DNA of 64,000 nt from an uncultured Collinsella sp. (GTDB taxonomy: Bacteria > Actinomycetota > Coriobacteriia > Coriobacteriales > Coriobacteriaceae). Both the position numbers and the translations under genes were made by a program. Location of the stretch: the NCBI GenBank assembly GCA_900541875.1, contig UQLF01000004.1:1-64000 (forward strand). The letters run 5' to 3'. Of the stretch, positions 9,172 through 16,373 are shown in pieces; position 1 is the first letter of the stretch, and the number at the start of each line of letters is the position of its first letter. The notes under the pieces are model-generated. The model ran no database searches, had not been told where the DNA came from, and saw only the letters and a program-made list of their open reading frames with translations.

Positions 9172-9232
9172 CGGTTGTGCGGAGGGATGGATTTGACTCC
9201 GCACAACCGCCCCTACACAACAAAATCCATCC
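9172..9232 (+). promoter_or_regulatory. Intercistronic RNA hairpin with loop-downstream complementarity
   Basis: A perfect 13-bp stem (9172-9184 with 9197-9209) closes a 12-nt loop. Ten loop bases (9185-9194, GGATGGATTT) are exactly complementary to 9223-9232 (AAATCCATCC). This could form a pseudoknot or two alternative pairings, about 50 nt before the Shine-Dalgarno of the next gene. Confidence 0.55.
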
Positions 9233-9301
9233 GTACTGATAGGGCCCGCATCTGGGTCCCAGGGAACTTTTGTCAAAAATCCTCTGGAGAAGGAGAACAA
9301 A

Positions 9302-10576
9302 ATGTCCAACCTCACCATCCGCCAGGCCGTTCAGGGTATGCTCAAGCTGCAGGACAGCGGCGATCACGCAACCATGGTCGGCATTGGCCCCATGAGCCCC
9401 AACCTGATTCAGGCCGTGTTCGAGCTTGCCAAGGACGAGGATTTCCCGCCCATGTTTATCGCTAGCCGCAACCAGGTCGATATGGACGAGATGGGCGCCG
9501 GCTACGTCAACGGTTGGGACCAGACGCGCTTTGCCGCCGACATCAAGAAGGTTGCCGACGAGGTGGGTTACACCGGTCCGTACTACCTGTGCCGCGATCA
9601 CGGCGGTCCGTGGCAGCGCGACGAGGAGCGTAACGCCCACCTGCCCGAGGACGAGGCCATGGAGCTCGCCCGTAAGTCCTTTGTCGCCGACATGGAGGCG
9701 GGCTTTGACCTGCTGATGGTCGACCCCACCAAGGACCCCTATCAGATCGGCAAGGTTATTCCGCTCGACGTGGTGCTTCGCCGCACGATCGATCTTATCG
9801 ACTACCTTGAGCAGTACCGTCGCGAGCACAACCTGCCCGAGGTCGCCTATGAGGTCGGTACCGAGGAGACCAATGGCGGCTTGACTTCTACCGATAAGTA
9901 CGAGGAGTTCATTTCTCAGCTGCAGCCCGAGCTCGAGAAGCGCGGCTGCCCCATGCCCACCTTTATCGTCGGCCAGACCGGTACGCTCACCCGTTGGACC
10001 GAGCAGGTCGGCCATTACAACTTTAAGAACGCCCGCGAGCTCGCCGACATGGCAAAGCGCTACGGCGTGGGCCTGAAGGAGCACAACGCCGACTACCTGG
10101 ATGACGCGACGCTGCTCGAGCATATCCCGGCACACGTGACCGCCTCCAACGTTGCTCCGCAGTATGGCACCGAGGAGACCCGCGCTTACCTCAAACTCTG
10201 CGCTACCGAGCAGATTCTGGTCGACAACGGCCTGTGCGACGATCCCTCCGACCTGTATCACACGCTGCTGGTCAAGGCCATCAAGACCGAGCGCTGGCGC
10301 AAGTGGATGACTGGCGACGATGTCAACCTGCAGGTTGACGACATTCTGGCCGACGACGAGCTCAGCCTGAAGATTCTGGATGTCTCCGGACACTACGCCT
10401 TTAACGATCCTGAGGTCAAGGAGCAGGTCGAGAAGCTCTATCGCAACCTCGCTGCCCAGGACATCGACGGCAAGCGCTTTGTGATCGAGCACATCAAGCG
10501 CCCGATCAAGCAGTACGTCGTCGGTCTTAACCTCAAGGGCGTCACGAGCCGCATCGAGAAGGCTCTCGAGGACTAG
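9302..10576 (+). CDS. GatZ/KbaZ-family protein (tagatose-bisphosphate aldolase subunit or ketose-6-phosphate epimerase)
   Basis: A 424-aa TIM-barrel protein of the GatZ/KbaZ/AgaZ family (COG4573). Recognisable stretches are ASRNQVDMDEMGAGYVNGWD, CRDHGGPW and YEVGTEETNGG. In enteric bacteria GatZ/KbaZ is called the non-catalytic subunit that stabilises the class II aldolase GatY/KbaY. No GatY/KbaY-like gene is present in this window. Members of this family in other bacteria have been assigned as D-tagatose-6-phosphate 4-epimerases (literature from memory). With PTS genes upstream and fructose-6-phosphate-handling enzymes downstream, an epimerase role is attractive but inferred. Start ATG 9302 follows GGAGAAGGAG. 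Confidence 0.85.
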   Translation: MSNLTIRQAVQGMLKLQDSGDHATMVGIGPMSPNLIQAVFELAKDEDFPPMFIASRNQVDMDEMGAGYVNGWDQTRFAADIKKVADEVGYTGPYYLCRDHGGPWQRDEERNAHLPEDEAMELARKSFVADMEAGFDLLMVDPTKDPYQIGKVIPLDVVLRRTIDLIDYLEQYRREHNLPEVAYEVGTEETNGGLTSTDKYEEFISQLQPELEKRGCPMPTFIVGQTGTLTRWTEQVGHYNFKNARELADMAKRYGVGLKEHNADYLDDATLLEHIPAHVTASNVAPQYGTEETRAYLKLCATEQILVDNGLCDDPSDLYHTLLVKAIKTERWRKWMTGDDVNLQVDDILADDELSLKILDVSGHYAFNDPEVKEQVEKLYRNLAAQDIDGKRFVIEHIKRPIKQYVVGLNLKGVTSRIEKALED

Positions 10577-10580
10577 GTAG

Positions 10581-10726
10581 TTCCGGCGTTTTGACAAACG
10601 CCGGACCGGTCGACGCTGCGCGGGCATCTGCCGGGCAATCTGGCGCTTAAGCCGTCGCTCGCGTACCAAAGTACGCTTCGCTCCTCTTTCGCACCACCTT
10701 GCCACGGCAGCTGCCCGCTCGCTGAC
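10581..10726 (+). repeat. 146-bp structured intercistronic repeat, copy 2
   Basis: Begins 5 nt after the GatZ-family stop. Small hairpin CCGGCGTTT / AAACGCCGG (10583-10604), the conserved GTCGACGCTGCGCG block, then a long hairpin with outer stem GGGCA-CTGCCG-GGCAA (10622-10638) pairing with 10699-10716 and tip GCGTAC-caaa-GTACGC. Ends CGCTCGCTGAC. Gap-free alignment with 1708-1853, with different bases but preserved pairing in the outer stem. Confidence 0.8.
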
Positions 10727-10795
10727 GTTGGATTGACCGACGATCGGGCCGCTGTCCTTAGGATTACTAGCAATTCATTTGAAGGAGTTTGCACC

Positions 10796-11479
10796 ATGAA
10801 GTTCTTTATCGATACCGCCAACCTTGACGAGATCGCCGAGGCCAAGAGCTGGGGCTGCCTTGCCGGCGTAACCACCAACCCGTCCCTGTACGCCAAGACC
10901 GGCGGCAAGCTTGCAGACTTTGAACCCCACATGCTCAAGATCGCCGAGCTTTGCGAGGGTCTGCCCGTGTCTGCCGAGTCTACCGCCACCACGGCCGAGG
11001 GCATGATCGAGGAGGGCAAGCGCCTTGCTGCCCTCGCCCCCAACATCGTGGTCAAGCTCCCCGTCTGCGAGGCCGGCCTCGCCGCCTGCCGCGCGCTGGC
11101 CGATGCAGGCGTGCGCGTCAACATGACGCTCGTCTTCTCGCCGACGCAGGCCCTTATGGCCGCCAACGCCGGTGCCCGCTACATCAGCCCGTTTGTCGGC
11201 CGCTTTGACGACATCGCCGAGGACGGCATCTCGCAGCTCGACAATGTTGTGACTTGCATCAAGAACTATGACTGGACCGGCAAGAACGTCGACGACACCG
11301 TTGAGATCATCACCGCTTCGGTCCGCACGCCCAACCACGTGACCCAGGCGGCTCTTCTTGGCGCCGACATCGCGACCGTGCCCATGGCCGCTCTCAAGAA
11401 GTGCCTGCATCACCCGCTGACCGACCAGGGCCTTGCCTCGTTCGAGGCTGACTGGCAGAAGGTCGTCGCTCAGGCTTAA
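10796..11479 (+). CDS. Transaldolase-like fructose-6-phosphate aldolase
   Basis: A 227-aa member of the small transaldolase group (FSA/TalC). It starts MKFFIDTANLDEI, has GVTTNPSL at about residues 24-31 and the Schiff-base lysine in NIVVKLP (K87). Length and motifs match fructose-6-phosphate aldolase/TalC (about 215-235 aa) rather than the 320-aa classical transaldolases. It would either cleave fructose-6-P or exchange dihydroxyacetone between sugar phosphates. GAAGGAG at 10781-10787 fits the ATG at 10796. Fourth structure-separated gene of the PTS operon; a second, divergent copy lies at 59868. Confidence 0.9.
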   Translation: MKFFIDTANLDEIAEAKSWGCLAGVTTNPSLYAKTGGKLADFEPHMLKIAELCEGLPVSAESTATTAEGMIEEGKRLAALAPNIVVKLPVCEAGLAACRALADAGVRVNMTLVFSPTQALMAANAGARYISPFVGRFDDIAEDGISQLDNVVTCIKNYDWTGKNVDDTVEIITASVRTPNHVTQAALLGADIATVPMAALKKCLHHPLTDQGLASFEADWQKVVAQA

Positions 11480-11490
11480 CGAGTGGATTG

Positions 11491-11519
11491 CCCCGGCATC
11501 GCGTCATCCGGTGCCGGGG
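11491..11519 (+). terminator. Intercistronic stem-loop, possible partial terminator
   Basis: CCCCGGCA / TGCCGGGG stem with a 13-nt loop, followed by a weak TTGTTCT tract, between the transaldolase-like and transketolase genes. The operon probably reads through it. Confidence 0.4.
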
Positions 11520-11542
11520 TTGTTCTCAAGAGAGGAATTCGT

Positions 11543-12373
11543 ATGACCAACCAGGAGCTGGCGAAGGTCGCCAATGAGGTCAGGAAGGGTGTCGTGACTG
11601 CGGTTCACGCGGCCAAGTCGGGACATCCGGGTGGATCGCTCGGTGCTGCCGACATCATGACGTATCTGTACTTTGAGGAAATGAATATCGATCCTGCCGA
11701 CCCTTACAAGGCCGATCGCGATCGCTTTGTGCTCTCCAAGGGTCACGCGGCGCCGGGCCTGTATTCGGTGTTGGCAAATCGCGGCTATTTTCCCGTCGAA
11801 GAGCTCGAGACGCTCCGCCATATTGGCAGCCGACTGCAGGGCCATCCCAACATGAACGACACCCCGGGCATCGATATGTCCACCGGATCGCTCGGTCAGG
11901 GCATCTCTGCTGCAGTTGGAATGGCGCTTGCCGCTAAGCACTGGGGCGACGGCTACCGTGTCTACACGTTGCTGGGCGACGGCGAGTGCGAGGAGGGCCA
12001 GGTGTGGGAGGCGGCCATGTTTGCCGGCAACCATGCGCTCGACAATCTTGTTGCCGTCGTCGACCACAACGGCTTGCAGATTGACGGCACGATCGATGAG
12101 GTCAACTCGGCCATGCCGCTCGCTGACAAGTTCCGCGCCTTTAAGTGGCATGTGATAGAGCTAGCCGATGGCAACGACATGGCGCAGATTGAGGCGGCTT
12201 TCGCTGAGGCTCGTGAGGTGACCGGCGTGCCCGTCGCTATCATCGCCGAGACGGTGAAGGGCAAAGGCGTCTCCTTTATGGAGAACCAGGTTGGCTGGCA
12301 TGGCAAGGCGCCCAATGACGAGCAGTTTGAGCAGGCCATGGCCGAGCTCGCGGCAGCAGGAGAGGAGCTCTAA
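11543..12373 (+). CDS. Transketolase, N-terminal (TPP-binding) subunit
   Basis: A 276-aa subunit equivalent to the first part of transketolase. Conserved sites include KSGHPGGSLGAADIM, FVLSKGHAAPGLYSVL, the STGSLGQGISAAVGMA segment and the TPP/Mg motif GDGECEEGQVWEAAMFAGNHALDNLVAVVDHN. It needs the C-terminal subunit, whose ATG overlaps this stop (TAATG at 12371-12375). Together they move two-carbon units between ketose and aldose phosphates in the non-oxidative pentose phosphate pathway. The ATG at 11543 follows AGAGGA. Split transketolases are known in several bacteria and archaea. Confidence 0.92.
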   Translation: MTNQELAKVANEVRKGVVTAVHAAKSGHPGGSLGAADIMTYLYFEEMNIDPADPYKADRDRFVLSKGHAAPGLYSVLANRGYFPVEELETLRHIGSRLQGHPNMNDTPGIDMSTGSLGQGISAAVGMALAAKHWGDGYRVYTLLGDGECEEGQVWEAAMFAGNHALDNLVAVVDHNGLQIDGTIDEVNSAMPLADKFRAFKWHVIELADGNDMAQIEAAFAEAREVTGVPVAIIAETVKGKGVSFMENQVGWHGKAPNDEQFEQAMAELAAAGEEL

Positions 12374-13311
12374 TGGCAGAGGTCAAAAAAGTCGCCACGC
12401 GCGTAAGCTACGGCGAGGCGCTCGTCGAGCTGGGCAATGAGCACGATGACTTTGTAGTGCTCGATGCCGACCTGGCTGCCGCTACGCAGACGGGTAAGTT
12501 TAAGGCTGCTCACCCTGAGCGCTTTTACGATGCCGGCATCGCCGAGAGCAACCTGATGGGTCTTGCCGCCGGCATCGCGACCACGGGCCGCGTTGCTTTT
12601 GCGAGCACCTTTGCGATGTTTGCCGCCGGTCGCGCCTACGAGCAGGTCCGCAATTCCATTGGCTACCCGCACCTCAACGTCAAGATTGGCGCTACCCATG
12701 CCGGCATTTCGGTGGGCGAGGACGGCGCCACGCACCAGTGCTGCGAGGATATCGCACTCATGCGCACGATTCCGGGTATGACGGTGGTCGTTCCCGCCGA
12801 CGACGTCGAGGCTCGTGCCTGTGTGCGCGCCGCCTATGAGTTTGAGGGCCCGGTTTACATGCGCTTCGGCCGCCTGGCAACACCGGTCATTAACGATCAC
12901 GAGGACTATGAGTTCAAGATTGGTCGCGGCGTGGTCGTGCGCGAGGGGTCCGATGTGACCATCATCGCTTGTGGCCTTATGGTCGCCGAGGCGCTTGAGG
13001 CTGCCGAGGCGCTCGCTGCCGATGGCATCGAAGCCGAGGTCATCAATATGCATACGATCAAGCCGCTTGATGAGCGCCTGGTGGTTGCCAGCGCCAAGAA
13101 GACTGGTCGCGTGGTCACTGCCGAGGAGCATTCGATTATCGGCGGTCTTGGCGAGGCCGTTGCCTCGGTGCTCGCGGAGCAGCATCCAGTGCCGATGCGT
13201 CGCGTCGGCGTGCGCGATGTGTATGGCGAGTCCGGCCCTGCGGTCGATTTGCTGCACAAGTACGGTTTGGACGCCGGCGGCATCGAAGCTGCGGTCAGGT
13301 CCGTGTTGTAA
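12373..13311 (+). CDS. Transketolase, C-terminal (pyrimidine-binding) subunit
   Basis: A 312-aa partner of the preceding subunit. It has the pyrimidine-binding region (VVLDADLAAATQTGKF, YDAGIAESNLMGLAAG with the catalytic Glu, FASTFAMFAAGRAYEQVRNS) and the C-terminal transketolase domain (GSDVTIIACGLMV, TAEEHSIIGGLGEAVA). Its start overlaps the previous stop by one base, implying equimolar coupled synthesis. Eleven nt separate it from the PTS IIA gene. Confidence 0.92.
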   Translation: MAEVKKVATRVSYGEALVELGNEHDDFVVLDADLAAATQTGKFKAAHPERFYDAGIAESNLMGLAAGIATTGRVAFASTFAMFAAGRAYEQVRNSIGYPHLNVKIGATHAGISVGEDGATHQCCEDIALMRTIPGMTVVVPADDVEARACVRAAYEFEGPVYMRFGRLATPVINDHEDYEFKIGRGVVVREGSDVTIIACGLMVAEALEAAEALAADGIEAEVINMHTIKPLDERLVVASAKKTGRVVTAEEHSIIGGLGEAVASVLAEQHPVPMRRVGVRDVYGESGPAVDLLHKYGLDAGGIEAAVRSVL

Positions 13312-13322
13312 GGAAGGTTTTC

Positions 13323-13775
13323 ATGGGATTTGTATCTGCCAACCAAGTGACGATAGGGTATACCGCCGCCTCGCGCGAGGACGCCCTGCATTATTTGTCC
13401 GAGCAGGCAATCGAACTCGGCTTTGCCGATGACGCATCTGCCGTAGAGGCTGCCTTTATTGCTCGCGAGAACGAGGCCGAGACCGGGCTTGTCGCCGGTT
13501 TTGCCGTTCCGCATGCCAAGAGCGATGCGATCCATACGCCGGGTGTGGCCGTGCTCAAGCTGTCCGAGCCTGTTGAGTGGCCGAGCTTTGATGGCGTACC
13601 CGTCGATGTGGCGCTCGCGCTGTACGTGCCCGCCGGCGAGGCCGGAACCACGCATCTGCGCCTGCTCTCCAAAGCTGCCGTGATGCTGATGGACGCAGGC
13701 TTCCGTGACAAAGTGCGTGCGAGCACCGATCCTGTTGAGATTGCGGAGCTCATCAATAGCGGACTCGAAGACTAG
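13323..13775 (+). CDS. PTS fructose-family EIIA component
   Basis: A 150-aa IIA domain of the fructose/mannitol family. The phosphorylated histidine is in GFAVPHAKS (H64), followed by LSEPVEWPSFDGVPVDVALAL, which is typical of the family. It hands phosphate from HPr to the IIB domain encoded at 7685. Being last in the operon, after the transketolase genes, ties the whole set to one transport substrate. HPr and enzyme I are not in the window. The ATG follows AAGGAAGG. Confidence 0.9.
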   Translation: MGFVSANQVTIGYTAASREDALHYLSEQAIELGFADDASAVEAAFIARENEAETGLVAGFAVPHAKSDAIHTPGVAVLKLSEPVEWPSFDGVPVDVALALYVPAGEAGTTHLRLLSKAAVMLMDAGFRDKVRASTDPVEIAELINSGLED

Positions 13776-13817
13776 AACAGTCATCCCGTTCAATCAATTG
13801 ATCCTTCTCCAAGGAAA

Positions 13818-13850
13818 AGGGCCGAGATGCCATATAGGTGTCGCGGCCCT
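13818..13850 (+). terminator. Possible terminator of the PTS operon
   Basis: AGGGCCG / CGGCCCT stem with a long loop, followed by GTTCGCGTTT. The weak T-tract lowers confidence. Confidence 0.4.
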
Positions 13851-13870
13851 GTTCGCGTTTCCCCAGATAA

Positions 13871-13907
13871 AACCTGCCAAAATAAACCTGTCCCTTTTTG
13901 GCAGGTT
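13871..13907. repeat. CTGTCCC-loop palindrome, AACCTGCC arms, copy 1
   Basis: Arms AACCTGCCAAAA / TTTTGGCAGGTT around a loop containing CCTGTCCC. Near-identical elements lie at 14346-14381, 17533-17569 (reverse) and 19708-19744. Confidence 0.75.
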
Positions 13908-13978
13908 AATCGGGGACTATTTCACCGCAACTTAGGGCACGGTTAGGAAGTGTGCACCTTAAAGAGTGGAGCCCATGA

Positions 13979-14148
13979 TTAGAGAGGTCGCACTCGTCTC
14001 TCTAAATGTCTCTCTAAAGAGAAGGTTGGTTAGAGAGATAGCATTAGGCAATCTAGCAGCGAATTCGATACATCTCTCTAAATGTCTCTCTAAAACAAGG
14101 CGTTTATCTCTCTAAAGTTAGAGAGATAAATCTATTGTTTTAGAGAGA
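13979..14148. repeat. Array of nine TCTCTCTAAA decamers
   Basis: Forward copies start at 13997, 14009, 14073, 14085 and 14107; reverse copies (TTTAGAGAGA or TTAGAGAGA) lie at 13979, 14030, 14118 and 14139, some trimmed by one or two bases. Two pairs are spaced exactly 12 nt apart, and 14107-14127 forms a palindrome. The array lies between two convergent genes, so it is not an ordinary promoter. Nothing coding is visible in 13776-14404. Confidence 0.7.
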
Positions 14149-14178
14149 CGGAATGCCAAAATTCGTCCTTCAGCTACC

Positions 14179-14198
14179 ATCTGCCAAAAATGGCAGAT
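14179..14198. repeat. 20-bp perfect palindrome
   Basis: ATCTGCCA-AAAA-TGGCAGAT, about 30 bp from the TCTCTCTAAA array. A further small repeat, CTAGAGGGG in three copies, lies near 14276-14320. Confidence 0.5.
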
Positions 14199-14345
14199 AA
14201 AGGACTCATCGAGGTAATGGGTTCATCGACGAGCCGCAATCGCCGATATCGGAAGAAGTAGATGCAGCCGGGTCGCCCCTCTAGCGTCTCTCGAAGCTAG
14301 AGGGGTGCTAGAGGGGCGATTGTCTTGCGATATTTCCCCAGGTAA

Positions 14346-14381
14346 AACCTGCCAAAATAAACCTGTCCCTTTTTGGTAGGT
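14346..14381. repeat. CTGTCCC-loop palindrome, AACCTGCC arms, copy 2
   Basis: Same element as 13871-13907, with one arm changed to GGTAGGT. Confidence 0.7.
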
Positions 14382-14404
14382 CAGTTAACGCAGTCCAGGT
14401 TGAG

Positions 14405-14557
14405 CATATGCGAGCGAGCAGGCTCCGGGTGCGGTAAGGTGACGTGAAACAAGCGGGCGCTGACCTTTTGGTCGCGCCCGTGAAGTTGAACGTCAGATTG
14501 CCGTGCCCGGAGCCTGCGCAGCGCCGAGCAGTTACGCCGTTTGTAAAACGGCGTAAC
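14405..14557 (-). repeat. 146-bp-type structured repeat, copy 3
   Basis: On the minus strand it begins directly after the larE stop (14558). Small hairpin GTTACGCCGTTT / AAACGGCGTAAC, then TGCTCGGCGCTGCGC, then a long hairpin with outer stem GGCTCCGGG / CCCGGAGCC and inner TGACGT / ACGTCA, ending GCTCGCTCGC. Block order matches copies 1 and 2 while stem sequences differ. Confidence 0.7.
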
Positions 14558-15436
14558 CTAAAGGTTCATGTTGCCGTGGATGTAGGGGGTGACCTCGGGG
14601 GAGATATGGTCGCAGCCCAGCTCGCGCAGCGCGGACTCGATAACGGCGGGCAGCGGGGTTTTGCCCTCGGCATCGACGGCGTTGCCACCGAGGGCAGCAA
14701 TCTTGGCGACATCTGCGGGCGCGGCCTCGATATGCATGCAGCCGCCGACCAAGCGCGCGCGTACCTGTGCCAGATCAAGATCGTGCAGGTAATCCTCGCA
14801 GGCGCGAATCAGGGAGACTTTCTCGCGCGTAAGCTCCTCGCCCGTGGGGACGCGCGTGGCAAGACAGGCTCCCGCCGGCAGGTTCCAAACGGGATAGCCC
14901 CATGCGCGCAACAGCTCGCGCTCTTCGTCCTTGGTAAAGCCGACCTCCATGAGCGGGGAGCGTACGCCGAGCTCTTCTGCCGCGCGCATGCCAGGGCGGT
15001 AGTCACCGCGATCGCTTGCATTGCTGCCGTCGATAACGGTGGGAAAGCCGAGCGACTTGGCGTGGTTGACGATAGCGGTAAAGCCGGCGTGCTTGCAGTG
15101 GTAGCAGCGATTAGCGTCGTTGCAGGCTACTTGGGGGAGCTGCAGCTGATCGACCGAAAGATTGAGCACGGGGAGCTTAAAATGCGGCCCCTCATTGGTT
15201 TGTCCGTCAATGGATCGCTCAAACGAGGTCTGTTCGGGCGTGCCGATGAGCGGCGTGGTGAGGTGAACGAGAAGAGTGCTAGCAGGCATGATGCGGGCGC
15301 AGACCGCGGCCAAAAAGCTGCTGTCAACGCCACCGGAAAAGCCGATGGCGACGCGTCCGTATGCCAAAAGCAGCTGTTCGAGCGCCGATAGCTTGTCTTG
15401 AAGCTCCTCTGCGGGTGCCGTGGTGTCTAAAATCAT
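14558..15436 (-). CDS. larE: ATP-dependent sacrificial sulfur transferase LarE
   Basis: A 292-aa PP-loop enzyme of the LarE family, which inserts sulfur into the nickel-pincer nucleotide cofactor of lactate racemase and related enzymes. The ATP-binding loop is FSGGVDSSFLA (residues 33-43), followed by CYHCK (111-115) and GSNASDRGDYRPG. The likely sacrificial cysteine is C191 in PAGACLATRVPTGEE. LarB, LarC and LarA are not visible nearby, so either they are elsewhere or this protein serves another thiolation. The 146-bp-type repeat starts at its stop codon. Confidence 0.85.
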   Translation of the reverse strand: MILDTTAPAEELQDKLSALEQLLLAYGRVAIGFSGGVDSSFLAAVCARIMPASTLLVHLTTPLIGTPEQTSFERSIDGQTNEGPHFKLPVLNLSVDQLQLPQVACNDANRCYHCKHAGFTAIVNHAKSLGFPTVIDGSNASDRGDYRPGMRAAEELGVRSPLMEVGFTKDEERELLRAWGYPVWNLPAGACLATRVPTGEELTREKVSLIRACEDYLHDLDLAQVRARLVGGCMHIEAAPADVAKIAALGGNAVDAEGKTPLPAVIESALRELGCDHISPEVTPYIHGNMNL

Positions 15437-15609
15437 GAAACGATCCTTATCGTTGAGTACTCGATCGAAAACTATAATCCTAATGCGTTATTTGCCATAA
15501 GACTTCTATCTGTGTAACGAAAGTGCAATATGGTATATACGTTATATACAAGTTGCCAAATGCGGTAGAGTTGCAGCAACGCGACAGCGAGAGTCGATGG
15601 GGGACCGAT

Positions 15610-16260
15610 ATGATCAAGGCTGTTATTTTTGACATGGATGGAACGCTGGTCGATACCGAGCGTTTGGGGATTAAGGCCTGGAAGGCAGGCGCCGCTGAGC
15701 TGGGGCTCGCGATTGATGAAGCGCTGATCCATCAGTTTATCGGCCGCACGCTGCCCGATGTTATGGACATCCTCGATAAGCATTATGGCAGCCACGAAAC
15801 CACCGAGGCGATCTATCGTCGCCACAAGGAGATTCGCGACGAGATGGTCAAGACCGAACTGGAACTTAAGGCCGGCGCCGCCGAGTGCCTAGACGAGCTG
15901 CTGGCTGCGGGCTATCACGTTGGTCTAGCGACGTCGTCGCGCCTCGTTACGGCCGAGCGCAACCTTAAGATGGTTGGCCTCTTTGACAAGTTTGAAACGG
16001 TAACGTGTGGCGAGGACGTTGTGCACGGCAAGCCCGACCCCGAGATGTATCTGCTCGCCTGCGAGCGCGCGGGCTTTGCTCCCGAGGAATGTGCCGTGGT
16101 CGAGGATTCGCGCAACGGCTGCGTCTCGGGCATCACGGCCGGCTGCCATGTCTTTGCCGTCCCCGATATCGTGCCGCTGCCGCAGGACGTGGTGGATGGC
16201 TGCGAGGCCGTGCTCGATACGCTGTTCGATCTGGCGGCGGCGGTCAAGGCCGTGCGCTAG
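15610..16260 (+). CDS. HAD-superfamily hydrolase (beta-phosphoglucomutase-like subfamily)
   Basis: A 216-aa HAD phosphatase. Motif I is FDMDGTLVDTE with the nucleophile at D9 and acid/base D11, motif II is the Ser/Thr region LATSS, motif III K is in HGKPDPEMYLLA, and motif IV is VVEDSRNGCVSG. The helical cap between motifs I and II is of the C1 type, as in beta-phosphoglucomutase and sugar-phosphate phosphatases. Substrate is probably a small sugar phosphate. The ATG at 15610 follows GGGGGA; an upstream in-frame start at 15523 has no such signal. Confidence 0.88.
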   Translation: MIKAVIFDMDGTLVDTERLGIKAWKAGAAELGLAIDEALIHQFIGRTLPDVMDILDKHYGSHETTEAIYRRHKEIRDEMVKTELELKAGAAECLDELLAAGYHVGLATSSRLVTAERNLKMVGLFDKFETVTCGEDVVHGKPDPEMYLLACERAGFAPEECAVVEDSRNGCVSGITAGCHVFAVPDIVPLPQDVVDGCEAVLDTLFDLAAAVKAVR

Positions 16261-16306
16261 ACAATTGCGGCGTTGAAACGAGCAATTGCTTACGTTTGCG
16301 CTTAAA

Positions 16307-16340
16307 CAAAAGGGGTCCGGCAATGGTCGGGCCTCTTTTG
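16307..16340. terminator. Bidirectional terminator between HAD and LacI genes
   Basis: AAAAGGGG-CCG / CGG-CCTCTTTT stem between convergent genes, with A/T tracts on both sides. Confidence 0.7.
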
Positions 16341-16373
16341 CTTGAGCGGCGACTTAGCATACTTGCGGGCGTG

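Noticed and set aside
7508..10705. A 1065-codon open frame on the minus strand opposite the PTS and GatZ-family genes
   Set aside because: It is the GC-skewed shadow of well-recognised plus-strand genes, has no domain similarity and no ribosome site.
14444..15391. A 315-codon plus-strand frame opposite larE
   Set aside because: Shadow of larE, whose PP-loop and cysteine motifs are clear on the minus strand.
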